DNA of 14,838 nucleotides from AC-32 sp036265535 (GCA_036265535.1 DATAOV010000045.1:1-14838); one strand, 5' to 3'. Counted from the first letter of the stretch, positions 6,428 through 13,976 are shown. Program-made: numbers and translations. Notes: generated from the letters alone by a model not told the origin.

Positions 6428-9370
6428 ATGGAACGCAAGCTCGCCACGGTCCTGTTCGTCGACCTCGTGGATTCCACCGGCCTGGTCACGGGGGCCGATC
6501 CCGAGGTCGTGCGCCGCCGTGTCCAGACCTTCTTCGAGCGCGTCTCGCATTGCGTCGTCACCCACGGCGGGATCGTGGAGAAATTCGCCGGCGACGCGGT
6601 CATGGCGGCCTTCGGCATCCCGCAGGCCCACGAGGACGACGCGGAGCGCGCAGTGCGCGCAGGGCTCGCGATCATGGACGCGGTCGACGAGCTCGAGCTC
6701 GAGGCCCGCGCCGGGATCGAGTCGGGCGAGGTGGTCGCCGACGACAGCGAGTCGACCTTCGCCACCGGCGAGGCGGTGACGCTGGCGGCGCGCCTTGAAC
6801 AAGCCGCTGAGCCTGGGCAGCTCCTGATCGGACCAGCCGCGCACCGTCTGACACTGGGGAGCGTCGAGGTCGAAGACGTCGGCCCGGTCGACCTGAAGGG
6901 CCTCGACCGGCAGGTCTGGGCCTGGCGAGCCATCGGGACGAACGGCAGCGGCTCGCGGCAGCACGCGCAACGGGCACCGCTCGTCGGGCGCGACTCCGAG
7001 CTTGAGCTCCTGGTCAACACGTACGAGCGCGCCCTGCGCGACAAGCGCGCGCACCTCTTCACGATCTACGGGGAGCCGGGCGTCGGCAAGAGCCGGCTCG
7101 CGCACGAGTTCAGCGAGGCGCTCGAGGGCGCCACGGTCCTCTCGGGCCGCAGCCTCCCCTACGGCGAGGGCGTCACCTACTGGCCTTTGGCCGAGATGGT
7201 CAAGTGCGCGGCCGGGATCGTCGATGACGACCCGCTCGACGTCGCGATCGAGAAGCTGCGCGACTTCTGCGAGGACGAGGCCGTCGCCGACCTGCTCGGG
7301 CTTGCCTCTGGCGTGCTGGAGGCGGTCCAGGCCGAGCGGAGCCAGCAGGAGATCGCCTGGGCGGCGCGCGAATGGGCGCAGCGGCTCGGACAGGAGCAGC
7401 CGCTCGTGCTGATCTTCGAGGACATCCACTGGGCCGAGGAGCCGCTCCTGGAGCTGATCGAGCACTTGGCAACGTGGGTGCGAGAGGCACCGCTGCTCCT
7501 GATCTCGCTCGCGCGGCCCGAGCTGCTCGACGTCCGTCCCGGCTGGGGCGGCGGTCGCGTGCGCGCGACAGCGATCGAGCTCGAGGCTCTCGGACCGACC
7601 GAGAGCGAGGAGCTCGTCGACGCGCTGATGACCGACGGCGCGCTGAGCGAGGAAGACCGGCAGCAACTGCTCGCGAAGACCGAGGGCAACCCGCTCTTCC
7701 TCGAGGAGACGGTCCGGATGCTCGACGAGGACGGCGCCGCAGAAATCGGCCGGATCCCGGACACGCTCCAGGCCCTCATCGCCGCGCGCATCGACCGTCT
7801 CACGCCCGAGGCGAAGGCGCTGTTGCAGCGGGCCGCGGTGATCGGCCGAATCTTCTGGGAAGGCGCGCTCCTGCATCTCTCGCCAGAGCTCGACTCGCTC
7901 GACTCGCAGCTGGAAGACCTGCTACTGCGCGAGTTCGTGCTCGACGAGCCGCGCAGTTCGATCAGGGGCGAGACGGCGTTCAAGTTCAAGCACGTGCTGA
8001 TCCGCGAGGTGGCGTATTCAGGGCTCTCGAAGTCGGCGCGGGCCGAGCACCACGCGCGCTTCGCCGAGTGGCTGAAGGAGCGGGCCGGCGAGGAGCTGCT
8101 CGAGATCCGGGCGTTCCACCTCGACCGAGCGACCGCTCTGCTCGCCGAGCTCGACGGCTCGGCGCCGGTGGAGCTCCAGCGTGAGGCGGCCGAGGCGTTG
8201 ACGGAGGCCGGACTGCGCGCGTTCGCCCGTGAGGCCAACCGCTCTGCGCGGCAGCTCCTCGTGCGCTCGGTCGAGCTCGAGCCGACGCTCCGACGCCGCT
8301 ACCTGGCGGCTCGCGCGGCGGACCGGCTCAGCGACTTGCCGGCGGTCTCCCGCGAGATGGAGGAGGTTCTCGCCGCGGCGATCGACGCAGAAGATCGCTG
8401 GACGCAGGGCCGAGCGCTCGTGACCCTCGCCGAGGCCGTCGTGCTGCGCGACGCCGACGTGGTGGCCGCCGAGGAGATGATCGACCGGGCGCTCGAAGTC
8501 TTGGAGGCCGAGGATCTCACCGGTCGTTTCCGCGCCCTCCGCGCGAGCGCAACCATCGCCTGGACGAGCGGCGACCTCGCCAAGGAGGAGCGGGTGATGC
8601 AGGAGGCGATCTCACTCGCGCGCCAGGCCGGGCGGAAGGACTTCGAGAGCGAGGCTGCCGACGAGCTCGCGAGCGTCTACCTCGCGCGGCTCGAACTCGA
8701 CAGGGCGCAACCGCTGATCGAGCAGGCGATTCTGCTCGCCGAGGAGAGCGGTAGCGCCGCGGCCCGCGGCCGGGCGCTTCGTTTCGCCGGCCAGCTCCAC
8801 CTCTACCGCCGGGAGCTCGACGACGCCGAGGCCGCGCTCGCATCGGCCCGCGACTACCTTGCCGAGGCGGGCGCCGCGTGGGCGCTCGGGCGGACGCTCA
8901 ACTTCTCGGCCTGGGCAGCGAGGCACAAGGGCGACCTGCCCAAGTCGGAACGGCTCTACCGCGAGTCGATCCGCATCCTCGCTCCGCTCGAAGACCGGGT
9001 GACGCTCTGCGAAAGCCAGCGCGGGCTCGCCGAGCTGCTGCTGCTCGAGGGTCGCGTCGACGAGGCCGAGCGCTTCGCGCTTGCCGCGCGAGAGACCGTC
9101 GGCCCCCACGACCTCACCTCGCTCTCGACGACGACCATGTCGCTCGGGCTCGTGCGCGCGGCACAGGGCCGGGACGAGGAGGCAGAGCAATTGCTGCGAG
9201 AGGCCTACGAGCCGATCGCGGCGAGCGAGCACCGGCTGCACCAGGTGGGGGCCCTGGAGGCGCTGGCTCAGTTCTTGCGCGACCGGGGGCGTGAGGACGA
9301 GGCGGCCGAGCTCGACGAGCGCCGCGCGGCCCTTCTGGACGATGCGGCCAACGCCGCGCGGATCGCCTGA
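6428..9370 (+). CDS. Class III nucleotide cyclase-like / STAND ATPase / TPR signalling protein
   Basis: 980 aa in three parts. Residues about 4-168 are a class III adenylate/guanylate cyclase domain with metal Asp residues D12 (FVDLVDST) and D56 (EKFAGD), adenine-type K52, and R122 in LAARLEQAA. The transition-state Asn is replaced by T118 (GEAVTLAAR), and position 111, usually Asp or Thr, is Phe. Activity is therefore uncertain. Residues about 183-560 are a STAND-type ATPase with Walker A GEPGVGKS (215-222) and Walker B LVLIFEDIHWAE (about 325-336). Residues about 600-970 are Ala/Glu-rich helical repeats of the TPR type. There is no C-terminal LuxR HTH, so it probably acts by protein contacts or a nucleotide signal. 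The start fits MERKLATVLFVD of the family. It is divergent from phosphomannomutase across a shared dyad, and its 3' end overlaps the nuclease gene. Confidence 0.88.
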   Translation: MERKLATVLFVDLVDSTGLVTGADPEVVRRRVQTFFERVSHCVVTHGGIVEKFAGDAVMAAFGIPQAHEDDAERAVRAGLAIMDAVDELELEARAGIESGEVVADDSESTFATGEAVTLAARLEQAAEPGQLLIGPAAHRLTLGSVEVEDVGPVDLKGLDRQVWAWRAIGTNGSGSRQHAQRAPLVGRDSELELLVNTYERALRDKRAHLFTIYGEPGVGKSRLAHEFSEALEGATVLSGRSLPYGEGVTYWPLAEMVKCAAGIVDDDPLDVAIEKLRDFCEDEAVADLLGLASGVLEAVQAERSQQEIAWAAREWAQRLGQEQPLVLIFEDIHWAEEPLLELIEHLATWVREAPLLLISLARPELLDVRPGWGGGRVRATAIELEALGPTESEELVDALMTDGALSEEDRQQLLAKTEGNPLFLEETVRMLDEDGAAEIGRIPDTLQALIAARIDRLTPEAKALLQRAAVIGRIFWEGALLHLSPELDSLDSQLEDLLLREFVLDEPRSSIRGETAFKFKHVLIREVAYSGLSKSARAEHHARFAEWLKERAGEELLEIRAFHLDRATALLAELDGSAPVELQREAAEALTEAGLRAFAREANRSARQLLVRSVELEPTLRRRYLAARAADRLSDLPAVSREMEEVLAAAIDAEDRWTQGRALVTLAEAVVLRDADVVAAEEMIDRALEVLEAEDLTGRFRALRASATIAWTSGDLAKEERVMQEAISLARQAGRKDFESEAADELASVYLARLELDRAQPLIEQAILLAEESGSAAARGRALRFAGQLHLYRRELDDAEAALASARDYLAEAGAAWALGRTLNFSAWAARHKGDLPKSERLYRESIRILAPLEDRVTLCESQRGLAELLLLEGRVDEAERFALAARETVGPHDLTSLSTTTMSLGLVRAAQGRDEEAEQLLREAYEPIAASEHRLHQVGALEALAQFLRDRGREDEAAELDERRAALLDDAANAARIA

Positions 9371-10152
9371 TCCGACTCCAGGTCGGGCGACTCCGAGATC
9401 ACCGTCGCAGGCCGCTCGAAGCGCTGCAGCGCTTCGCCGAGCGGATCCGCGCGCAGCGTCCCGGCACCGTACGGGAGGTGCTTGGTCTCGTTGCGGTTCG
9501 CATAGGCGATGTCGGAGAAATGGATGTGGAACGGCGCATCCGCCTCGAGCACCTGGTCGACGGCCTCCAACGCCGAGGCGAACGGCTCGACGTCGGTGTA
9601 AGCGCCGTCGCTCGTCGCGTGCAAGTGCGCGAAGTCGAGCACGGGGCGGACCCAGCCGGAGCGCCGCGAGATCTCGACCACGTCGTCGAGGCTCCCGAAG
9701 TCGCGGACGCGGCCCATCACCTCGATGCCGAACGGCACGCCGCGGCCCTTGCCCTCGAGCCGCTCGCGCAGTTCCTCCAGCTGCTTGCACACGGCCGAGA
9801 TCGCAGCCTTATGCGTGCGGCCGAGTAAGAACCCAGGATGGAAGACGACGAGCTTGGCGCTCGCGGCCACCGCGATCCCGGCCGAGTGATCCAGCATCCC
9901 GACGGCCATACGGAACTTCTTGTCGTGCTCGAGGTGACCCATGAACCCCGCGATCGGCGCGTGCACGGAGAGAACGATCCGGGCCTTGCGCGCGAGCTTG
10001 CCGAATTCGCCGGCCCACTCGTAGTCCATCCAGAAGCCGCCCGCGAAGTCAATTTCGCAGGCGTTGAATTTCTGCTCGCGAAGCAGCTGCATTGCTCTCT
10101 CGGGGCTCTCGCGGGACGGTACCTGGGCTGGACCGAAGCGAAGCGTTGCCAC
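9268..10152 (-). CDS. AP-endonuclease family 2 (Nfo-like) TIM-barrel protein
   Basis: 294 aa with the xylose-isomerase-like TIM-barrel fold of endonuclease IV and sugar epimerases. Candidate metal ligands are all present: H64 (SVHAP), H105 (VVFHPGF), E144 (GIEVMG), D173 and H176 (VLDFAHLHA), H211 and D214 (FHIHFSDI), H225 (KHLPYGAGTL) and E254 (ISESP). Abasic-site DNA repair is the likely role, but a sugar isomerase cannot be excluded by eye. GTG at 10152 is chosen for the normal N-terminus (ATLRFGPAQVP). A TAGCGT hexamer lies 6 nt before it, and a GGAG 1 nt before it is too close to act as a ribosome site. The last roughly 24 residues are a Ser/Arg/Ala run encoded antisense to the cyclase C-terminus (103-nt overlap). 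They look like read-through past a lost stop. Confidence 0.82.
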   Translation of the reverse strand: MATLRFGPAQVPSRESPERAMQLLREQKFNACEIDFAGGFWMDYEWAGEFGKLARKARIVLSVHAPIAGFMGHLEHDKKFRMAVGMLDHSAGIAVAASAKLVVFHPGFLLGRTHKAAISAVCKQLEELRERLEGKGRGVPFGIEVMGRVRDFGSLDDVVEISRRSGWVRPVLDFAHLHATSDGAYTDVEPFASALEAVDQVLEADAPFHIHFSDIAYANRNETKHLPYGAGTLRADPLGEALQRFERPATVISESPDLESDQAIRAALAASSRRAARRSSSSAASSSRPRSRKN

Positions 10153-10158
10153 GCTCCA

Positions 10159-10164
10159 ACGCTA
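10159..10164 (-). promoter_or_regulatory. Putative -10 element of the AP-endonuclease gene
   Basis: TAGCGT on the - strand, 6 nt before the GTG at 10152. It is the same spacing as for the genes at 6428, 10767 and 11032. No -35 is seen. Confidence 0.45.
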
Positions 10165-10214
10165 GCCGTGTGAGCTCGATTGTGCTGTGACCCTTGCTCC
10201 CGGATGATGCGCAC

Positions 10215-10724
10215 GTGAACGAGAACGGGGTGTGGACGCGACTGGTCTTCGGATCGCGCCGGACGATTGCCGGAACGGTCTACGGCACGATCGTCGTCCT
10301 CGCCGCCCTGTCGGCCGGGGGCAAGGCGTTCCAGAACGATCTCTGGCACCTGATAGCGATCGTCGACGTCACCGTGCTCGTCCTCTGGATCGCGCACGTC
10401 TATTCGCACGGCCTGGGAGAGAGCCTTCAGCTCGGCAGGCGCCTGGACACCGCCGAGCTCGGCGCGATCGCAGGACGTGAGCTTGCGATCCCTGCGTCCG
10501 CTGTCGCCCCGACCGCGATCCTCGTGCTCGGCGCGCTGGGAATCTTCAAGGGCACAACGGCGGTCTGGCTCGCGGTCGGCATCTGTGTCATGGCTCTCAC
10601 AGTCCAGGGACTGCGCTACGCCTTGCTCGAGCGCCTCGGCACGATCGGCACGCTCACCTCCGTCGCGCTCAACCTCGCGCTCGGCCTCACCATCGTCGGG
10701 CTCAAGGTCGTCGTGTCGCACTGA
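10215..10724 (+). CDS. Integral membrane protein of unknown function
   Basis: 169 aa from the GTG at 10215, with five predicted membrane segments (about residues 17-34, 44-63, 93-111, 114-133, 147-167). A polar loop after segment 2 contains H61, H65 and the LGESLQLGRRLDTAEL stretch. I do not recognise a named family; similar short multi-pass proteins are common in actinobacteria. The start is uncertain: a TTG at 10194 would add seven polar residues, and neither has a Shine-Dalgarno. GTG is preferred because the membrane topology then begins with a short basic tail. It is divergent from the AP-endonuclease gene with a 62-nt spacer. Confidence 0.68.
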   Translation: MNENGVWTRLVFGSRRTIAGTVYGTIVVLAALSAGGKAFQNDLWHLIAIVDVTVLVLWIAHVYSHGLGESLQLGRRLDTAELGAIAGRELAIPASAVAPTAILVLGALGIFKGTTAVWLAVGICVMALTVQGLRYALLERLGTIGTLTSVALNLALGLTIVGLKVVVSH

Positions 10725-10754
10725 GGCGCAGGCGATGCCGTCCGAGGGTGCATC

Positions 10755-10760
10755 TACGCT
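10755..10760 (+). promoter_or_regulatory. Putative -10 element of the 80-aa gene (leaderless)
   Basis: TACGCT, exactly 6 nt before the ATG at 10767. There is no Shine-Dalgarno near the start. Confidence 0.45.
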
Positions 10761-10766
10761 CAGCGC

Positions 10767-11009
10767 ATGGCCAAGCGTCCTTCACGCATCGACCTGCTCG
10801 AGCTCGACATCGACCTCCGGCTCGCCGACCTCTGGCGGGAAGCCGCCGACATCGGCGAATGGAATCTCGAGGTCGTCGCGGCCTTCATGCGCGCGGCCTA
10901 CGGCAAGGGCTACTGCGACGCCCTGACCGAGGACAATCCGGGAAGCCTCTGCGAGGAGCACGGGTACCGGATCCCGACGCGTCGCACCGAGCCTGCGCGC
11001 GAGCGTTAG
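10767..11009 (+). CDS. Small hypothetical protein, 80 aa
   Basis: A soluble, charged 80-residue protein. It is mostly helical in character (IDLLELDIDLRLADLWREAAD, then WNLEVVAAFMRAAYGKGYCDAL) and has two Cys (50, 62). I do not recognise it. Its composition and third-position GC fit its neighbours, and it fills the gap between the membrane protein and ccmE without overlap. The ATG follows a TACGCT hexamer by 6 nt. The repeated W-R/N-L-E-V-V-A pattern might be a helix-loop-helix adaptor, but that is a guess. It ends 22 nt before ccmE, which has its own -10-like hexamer. Confidence 0.72.
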   Translation: MAKRPSRIDLLELDIDLRLADLWREAADIGEWNLEVVAAFMRAAYGKGYCDALTEDNPGSLCEEHGYRIPTRRTEPARER

Positions 11010-11019
11010 CGAGCCTCTC

Positions 11020-11025
11020 TAAACT
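11020..11025 (+). promoter_or_regulatory. Putative -10 element of ccmE (leaderless)
   Basis: TAAACT, exactly 6 nt before the GTG at 11032, inside the 22-nt gap between two genes. No Shine-Dalgarno and no clear -35. Confidence 0.55.
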
Positions 11026-11031
11026 TCCGTC

Positions 11032-11427
11032 GTGGCCCGGAACCCTCGGTCCGTCCGGCTCGTGGTCGCGCTTTCGGTAGCGGCCGTGCTTGCGGTGTTC
11101 CTTCTGTATGTCTCCATTGCCGGCGGGCGCACCGCACAGGTCAAGCCGAGTCAACTCGCCGGTCACACCGAGAACGTCAACCTCGTGGGCAGGGTCGTCG
11201 GACAGGCTCGCGGAGCGGGCTATTCGGCGGCCGGACTGAGGTTCCGGGTGGGCGACATCAAGGGCTCGGCCACAGTACCCGTCCTGTACCACGGGAGCGT
11301 CCCGGATCAGTTCAAGACGGGGCGAGACGTGGTCGTCTCGGGCCGCTACGCAAACGGTGTCTTCGTCGCGAAGCGCGACTCTCTCGTGACGAAATGCCCG
11401 TCGAAGTACTCGCCCAAAAAGGCGTAA
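11032..11427 (+). CDS. ccmE: Cytochrome c maturation heme chaperone CcmE, CxxxY type
   Basis: 131 aa. Residues about 9-30 form a membrane anchor, followed by an OB-fold domain (VNLVGRVVGQ, FRVGDIKGSATVPVLYHGSVPDQFKTGRDVVVSGRY). CcmE carries heme on the outer face of the membrane and hands it to CcmF/H for attachment to apocytochrome c. The usual heme-binding His of the H-x-x-x-Y motif is replaced by Cys: C122-P-S-K-Y126. This CxxxY type is known in archaea, some sulfate reducers and other lineages, so it is a genuine variant rather than a defect. GTG at 11032 is chosen from the TM anchor and the -10 hexamer 6 nt upstream. The stop overlaps the next start (TAATG). Other ccm genes are not in the window. 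Confidence 0.88.
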   Translation: MARNPRSVRLVVALSVAAVLAVFLLYVSIAGGRTAQVKPSQLAGHTENVNLVGRVVGQARGAGYSAAGLRFRVGDIKGSATVPVLYHGSVPDQFKTGRDVVVSGRYANGVFVAKRDSLVTKCPSKYSPKKA

Positions 11428-11753
11428 TGAGCATCTGGCTCGTCCTGGGCGCCCTGCTTGCCGTGGGGTGCGTCCTGCTCGTCGCACGCCCCTTCCTGCG
11501 GGAACCGGTTGCCGAGAACGACCGCCTCGAGCAGCCGGGGACTCGGGAACAGGAGCGGATTGCGCTCGAGGAGGAGCGCGACCGTGCGCTCGCTGCGCTG
11601 AAGGAGCTCGAATTCGACCACCGTACCGGCAAGGTTTCCGACGAGGACTACCGCGCGCTTGTCGGGCCCTTGCGCCGACGCGCCGCCGAGCTGCTTCGTG
11701 CCCTCGAGCCTGCGAAATCGCGGCAGGAGCGTGTCCATGCCGGCCGCGGCTAA
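11427..11753 (+). CDS. ccmI: CcmI-like cytochrome c biogenesis protein, short form
   Basis: 108 aa. It has an N-terminal membrane helix (about 4-20), then a Glu/Arg-rich helical region with the CcmI-type stretch ALKELEFDHRTGKVSDEDY (57-75). CcmI helps deliver apocytochrome c to the heme ligation complex. The C-terminal TPR domain of proteobacterial CcmI is absent, so this is the short form seen next to ccm genes in other phyla. Its ATG overlaps the ccmE stop by one base (TAATG), with AAAAAGG 4 nt upstream. Its last 17 nt overlap the zinc-ribbon gene. The symbol rests on the motif and position and is moderately certain. Confidence 0.72.
   Translation: MSIWLVLGALLAVGCVLLVARPFLREPVAENDRLEQPGTREQERIALEEERDRALAALKELEFDHRTGKVSDEDYRALVGPLRRRAAELLRALEPAKSRQERVHAGRG
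11725..11729 (+). promoter_or_regulatory. Shine-Dalgarno of the zinc-ribbon gene
   Basis: AGGAG, 7 nt before the ATG at 11737. It decides this start over the GTG at 11731 and over the upstream in-frame ATG at 11659. Confidence 0.7.
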
Positions 11754-12564
11754 ATGCGCCAACTGCGGCTCGCGTCTCCCCAAGCGAAGCCGCTTCTGCC
11801 CCGAGTGCGGAACTCGAGTGGACGCCTGGCCGGACGAGACCGCGGTGCAGGAGCTGCCGCCGGAAGAGACCGGGCCGGTCCCCGTCGAGCTGAGCACCGC
11901 GGCGCCGCGCTTCTTCGGGGTCACTCCACCGGCGGCCGTCCTCGTTCTCGCCGCGGCCTCGCTCGCGCTCGGAATCGCGTTGCTCGTCACCGGCCATGCC
12001 ATCGTCGGAGGCGTGCTGCTCGGCGTCGCGATGGTGCTGGCGGCCTTCTTCGTCGAGCTCGCGAGGCGGTCGCCCGATGCTCAGGTCTCGCGGCTCTCGA
12101 GCGGCGCCGTCGGGACCTTCCGCGCCCACGCAGGCCTGGCGGTGGAAACCCTGAGCGCCCACTCGAGCGCGCGCGTCGAGCTGTTTCGGATGCGGCGCGA
12201 GCTGGCAGATTTGCGCGCTGAGCGGGGAGAAAGCGTGCGCGCTCTCGGCGAGGCCGTGTACGCTGGCGACGAGGAAGGGATCGAATCGGCCCGCTCGCGG
12301 CTGGAGGAGCTCGACGGGTTGGTCTCGGCAAAGGAGGAAGAGATGGAGCAAACGGCAGCAGGCGCGATGGAGCGAATCCAGCGTGCCCAGCTCCGGGTGC
12401 AGCCGACGCAGATCGAGCCTCCGACGCCGATCCCGGAGCCGTTCCCGGAGCCGAGCCCGCCTCCGCAGCCGGTGCCCGTGCCCGAGCCGACGCCCGAGCC
12501 GTCGGAGCCGCCCGGCCCAACGACCGTGCCCGAGCCGGGCCCGGAGCCGAGCCCGCCCGGCTAA
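11737..12564 (+). CDS. Zinc-ribbon membrane protein with coiled coil and Pro-Glu-rich tail
   Basis: 275 aa in four parts. A zinc ribbon has C7-x2-C10 and C21-x2-C24. Two membrane segments lie at about 65-85 and 88-107. A charged helical, coiled-coil-like region spans about 147-220. The C-terminal 50 residues (226-275) are almost only Pro, Glu, Ser and Thr in P-E-P-x repeats. No family with a known job is recognised. The four parts suggest a cytoplasmic zinc ribbon and helical region around a membrane hairpin, with both ends on the same side. The gene overlaps the CcmI-like gene by 17 nt and has a strong AGGAG. It is clearly cotranscribed with ccmE-ccmI, so a role in cytochrome maturation or envelope assembly is possible. 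Confidence 0.8.
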   Translation: MPAAAKCANCGSRLPKRSRFCPECGTRVDAWPDETAVQELPPEETGPVPVELSTAAPRFFGVTPPAAVLVLAAASLALGIALLVTGHAIVGGVLLGVAMVLAAFFVELARRSPDAQVSRLSSGAVGTFRAHAGLAVETLSAHSSARVELFRMRRELADLRAERGESVRALGEAVYAGDEEGIESARSRLEELDGLVSAKEEEMEQTAAGAMERIQRAQLRVQPTQIEPPTPIPEPFPEPSPPPQPVPVPEPTPEPSEPPGPTTVPEPGPEPSPPG

Positions 12565-12578
12565 AGCCTTCGCCGGGC
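12555..12578 (+). other. Hairpin at the end of the zinc-ribbon gene
   Basis: GCCCGGC (12555-12561) pairs with GCCGGGC (12572-12578) around a 10-nt loop, overlapping the stop codon. There is no T run, so it may be a weak attenuator between the zinc-ribbon and M23 genes or chance in GC-rich DNA. Confidence 0.3.
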
Positions 12579-12612
12579 AGGGACGTCCGCCCGGTTGCCG
12601 AAGGTTCTTCAG

Positions 12613-13803
12613 ATGCGCACACGCCGCGTCCTTCCGGTTGTCGCGCTGTTGCTGGCCGTCGTCGCGACGCCCGCGAGCGGCGACGTCGGCAGCCGAAAGC
12701 AGCAGATCGACGCGCGTCTCCAGGCAGTCCAGGCGAGGATCGCGCGCGCGGAGCAGCGTGAACGGGAGCTTGGCGCCGAGATCGCGTCGGTCAACAGTGA
12801 GATCCGCGGTCTGGCGACGCAGGTCGGGGTCGTCTCGACGCGTCTCCCCCCGCTCGAGCGCGACCTGGCCCTGCACAAGCAGAAGCTCGACCGGCTGAAC
12901 GACCTCTTCCGCGTGCAGACGGCCCGGTTCGAGTTCTACCGCCACGAGTACGAGGCCCTACTCGACCGGCTCGGGAACCGGCTGATCGACCTCTACGAGG
13001 ACGGTGAGCCGAACTCGCTCGAGGTGCTCCTCTCGGCCAAGACCTTCACCGACCTGATCTCACAGGCCGAATACGTGGACGCGATCGGCACGCAGGACAA
13101 GCACATCGCGGACGAGGTCGGAACTGCGAAGCATCGCGTCCATCGGCAGCGCGAGCACACGAAGCGCTTCCGCGCCCTAGTGGCCGCCGAGACGCGGACG
13201 ATCGGGATCAGGGCGAGCCAGGTGCGGGCGCTGCGCGACCAGCTGCTCGCGAGCGAGAGCCGTCTCGCCGCTGCACGTGCCTCCAAGCGGGAGAGCCTGC
13301 GCAACGTCAAGGAGAGCAAGCAGGAGTACCTGAACGAGGCTGCGGGGCTCGCGCGCGCCAGCGCCTCGCTCGCCGCGCAAATCGCAGCGGCACAGTCGAG
13401 CCACTCCTACTCCCCGCCGGGAGACGTGACGCCGTCGGCCGCCGGCTTCATCTGGCCGGTCAACGGCCCGGTGACGAGCGGGTTCGGGGAGCGCTGGGGC
13501 CGGATGCACGAGGGCATCGACATCGGCGTCGGCGATGGCACGCCGATCCACGCCGCCGCCTCCGGCCGCGTCATCTACGCAGGTTGGATGGAGGGATACG
13601 GGAACCTCGTCGCGATCGACCACGGACGCGGGATCTCGACTGCGTACGGGCACCAGTCGAGCATCGCCGTCAGCAATGGCGAAACGGTCTCTCAGGGCCA
13701 GGTGATCGGCTATGTGGGCTGCACCGGCCACTGCTTCGGGCCGCACCTGCACTTCGAGGTGCGAATCAACGGCTCCCCGGTCGACCCTCTCGGCTACCTC
13801 TAG
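12613..13803 (+). CDS. Secreted coiled-coil M23 (LytM) peptidase, EnvC-like
   Basis: 396 aa. A signal peptide (about 1-29, basic MRTRR, hydrophobic core, cleavage near ASG-D) leads into a long coiled-coil region (about 32-270). A C-terminal LytM/M23 zinc peptidase domain begins at about residue 280 (FIWPVNGPVTSGFG). The zinc and catalytic residues are complete: H299 and D303 (HEGID), H347 (YGHQSS), H378 and H380 (HLHFEV). It is therefore predicted to be an active peptidoglycan endopeptidase rather than a dead amidase activator. Two Cys in GCTGHCFG could form a disulfide. The ATG at 12613 has GAAGG 8 nt upstream; a TTG at 12595 is less likely. It lies 48 nt after the zinc-ribbon gene. Remodelling of the wall during division is the likely role. 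Confidence 0.9.
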   Translation: MRTRRVLPVVALLLAVVATPASGDVGSRKQQIDARLQAVQARIARAEQRERELGAEIASVNSEIRGLATQVGVVSTRLPPLERDLALHKQKLDRLNDLFRVQTARFEFYRHEYEALLDRLGNRLIDLYEDGEPNSLEVLLSAKTFTDLISQAEYVDAIGTQDKHIADEVGTAKHRVHRQREHTKRFRALVAAETRTIGIRASQVRALRDQLLASESRLAAARASKRESLRNVKESKQEYLNEAAGLARASASLAAQIAAAQSSHSYSPPGDVTPSAAGFIWPVNGPVTSGFGERWGRMHEGIDIGVGDGTPIHAAASGRVIYAGWMEGYGNLVAIDHGRGISTAYGHQSSIAVSNGETVSQGQVIGYVGCTGHCFGPHLHFEVRINGSPVDPLGYL

Positions 13804-13976
13804 TGGCGTGAAGGAACCCCTGGTTCCCCCACGAGCCCCATCCTTGAGATCCGCATCTCGGTTCGGCTTGTTGCTGGCGCCGGCCCTGCGCCCTGGAGAG
13901 CTGCCGTTCTTGTCGTGGTGAGCCTCCCGGCGGGCACAGCCCGACCGCGGCGGGGGCTCGACGTGACCCGAATGCG
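13804..13976. other. Non-coding spacer after the M23 gene
   Basis: No gene is supported here on either strand. A GGAACC-CCT-GGTTCC hairpin lies at 13813-13827 and a GAGAT-CCGC-ATCTC hairpin at 13846-13859. Neither is followed by a T run, so at most they are weak terminators for the M23 gene. Confidence 0.5.

Noticed and set aside
6377..7876. 499-codon - strand open frame opposite the cyclase gene
   Set aside because: The cyclase and Walker motifs are on the + strand. The antisense frame has no recognisable domain.
8612..9790. 392-codon - strand open frame
   Set aside because: It overlaps the AP-endonuclease gene in another frame and the cyclase in antisense, and carries no motifs.
10194..10214. 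Upstream TTG start for the membrane protein
   Set aside because: It adds seven residues with no ribosome site. GTG at 10215 is slightly better, but this stays open.
10885..12945. 686-codon - strand open frame across several genes
   Set aside because: It runs antisense through ccmE, ccmI, the zinc-ribbon gene and part of the M23 gene, all of which have family features. It is a codon-bias artefact.
13813..13827. GGAACC hairpin as terminator of the M23 gene
   Set aside because: It is a short stem with a 3-nt loop and no T run; too weak to call.
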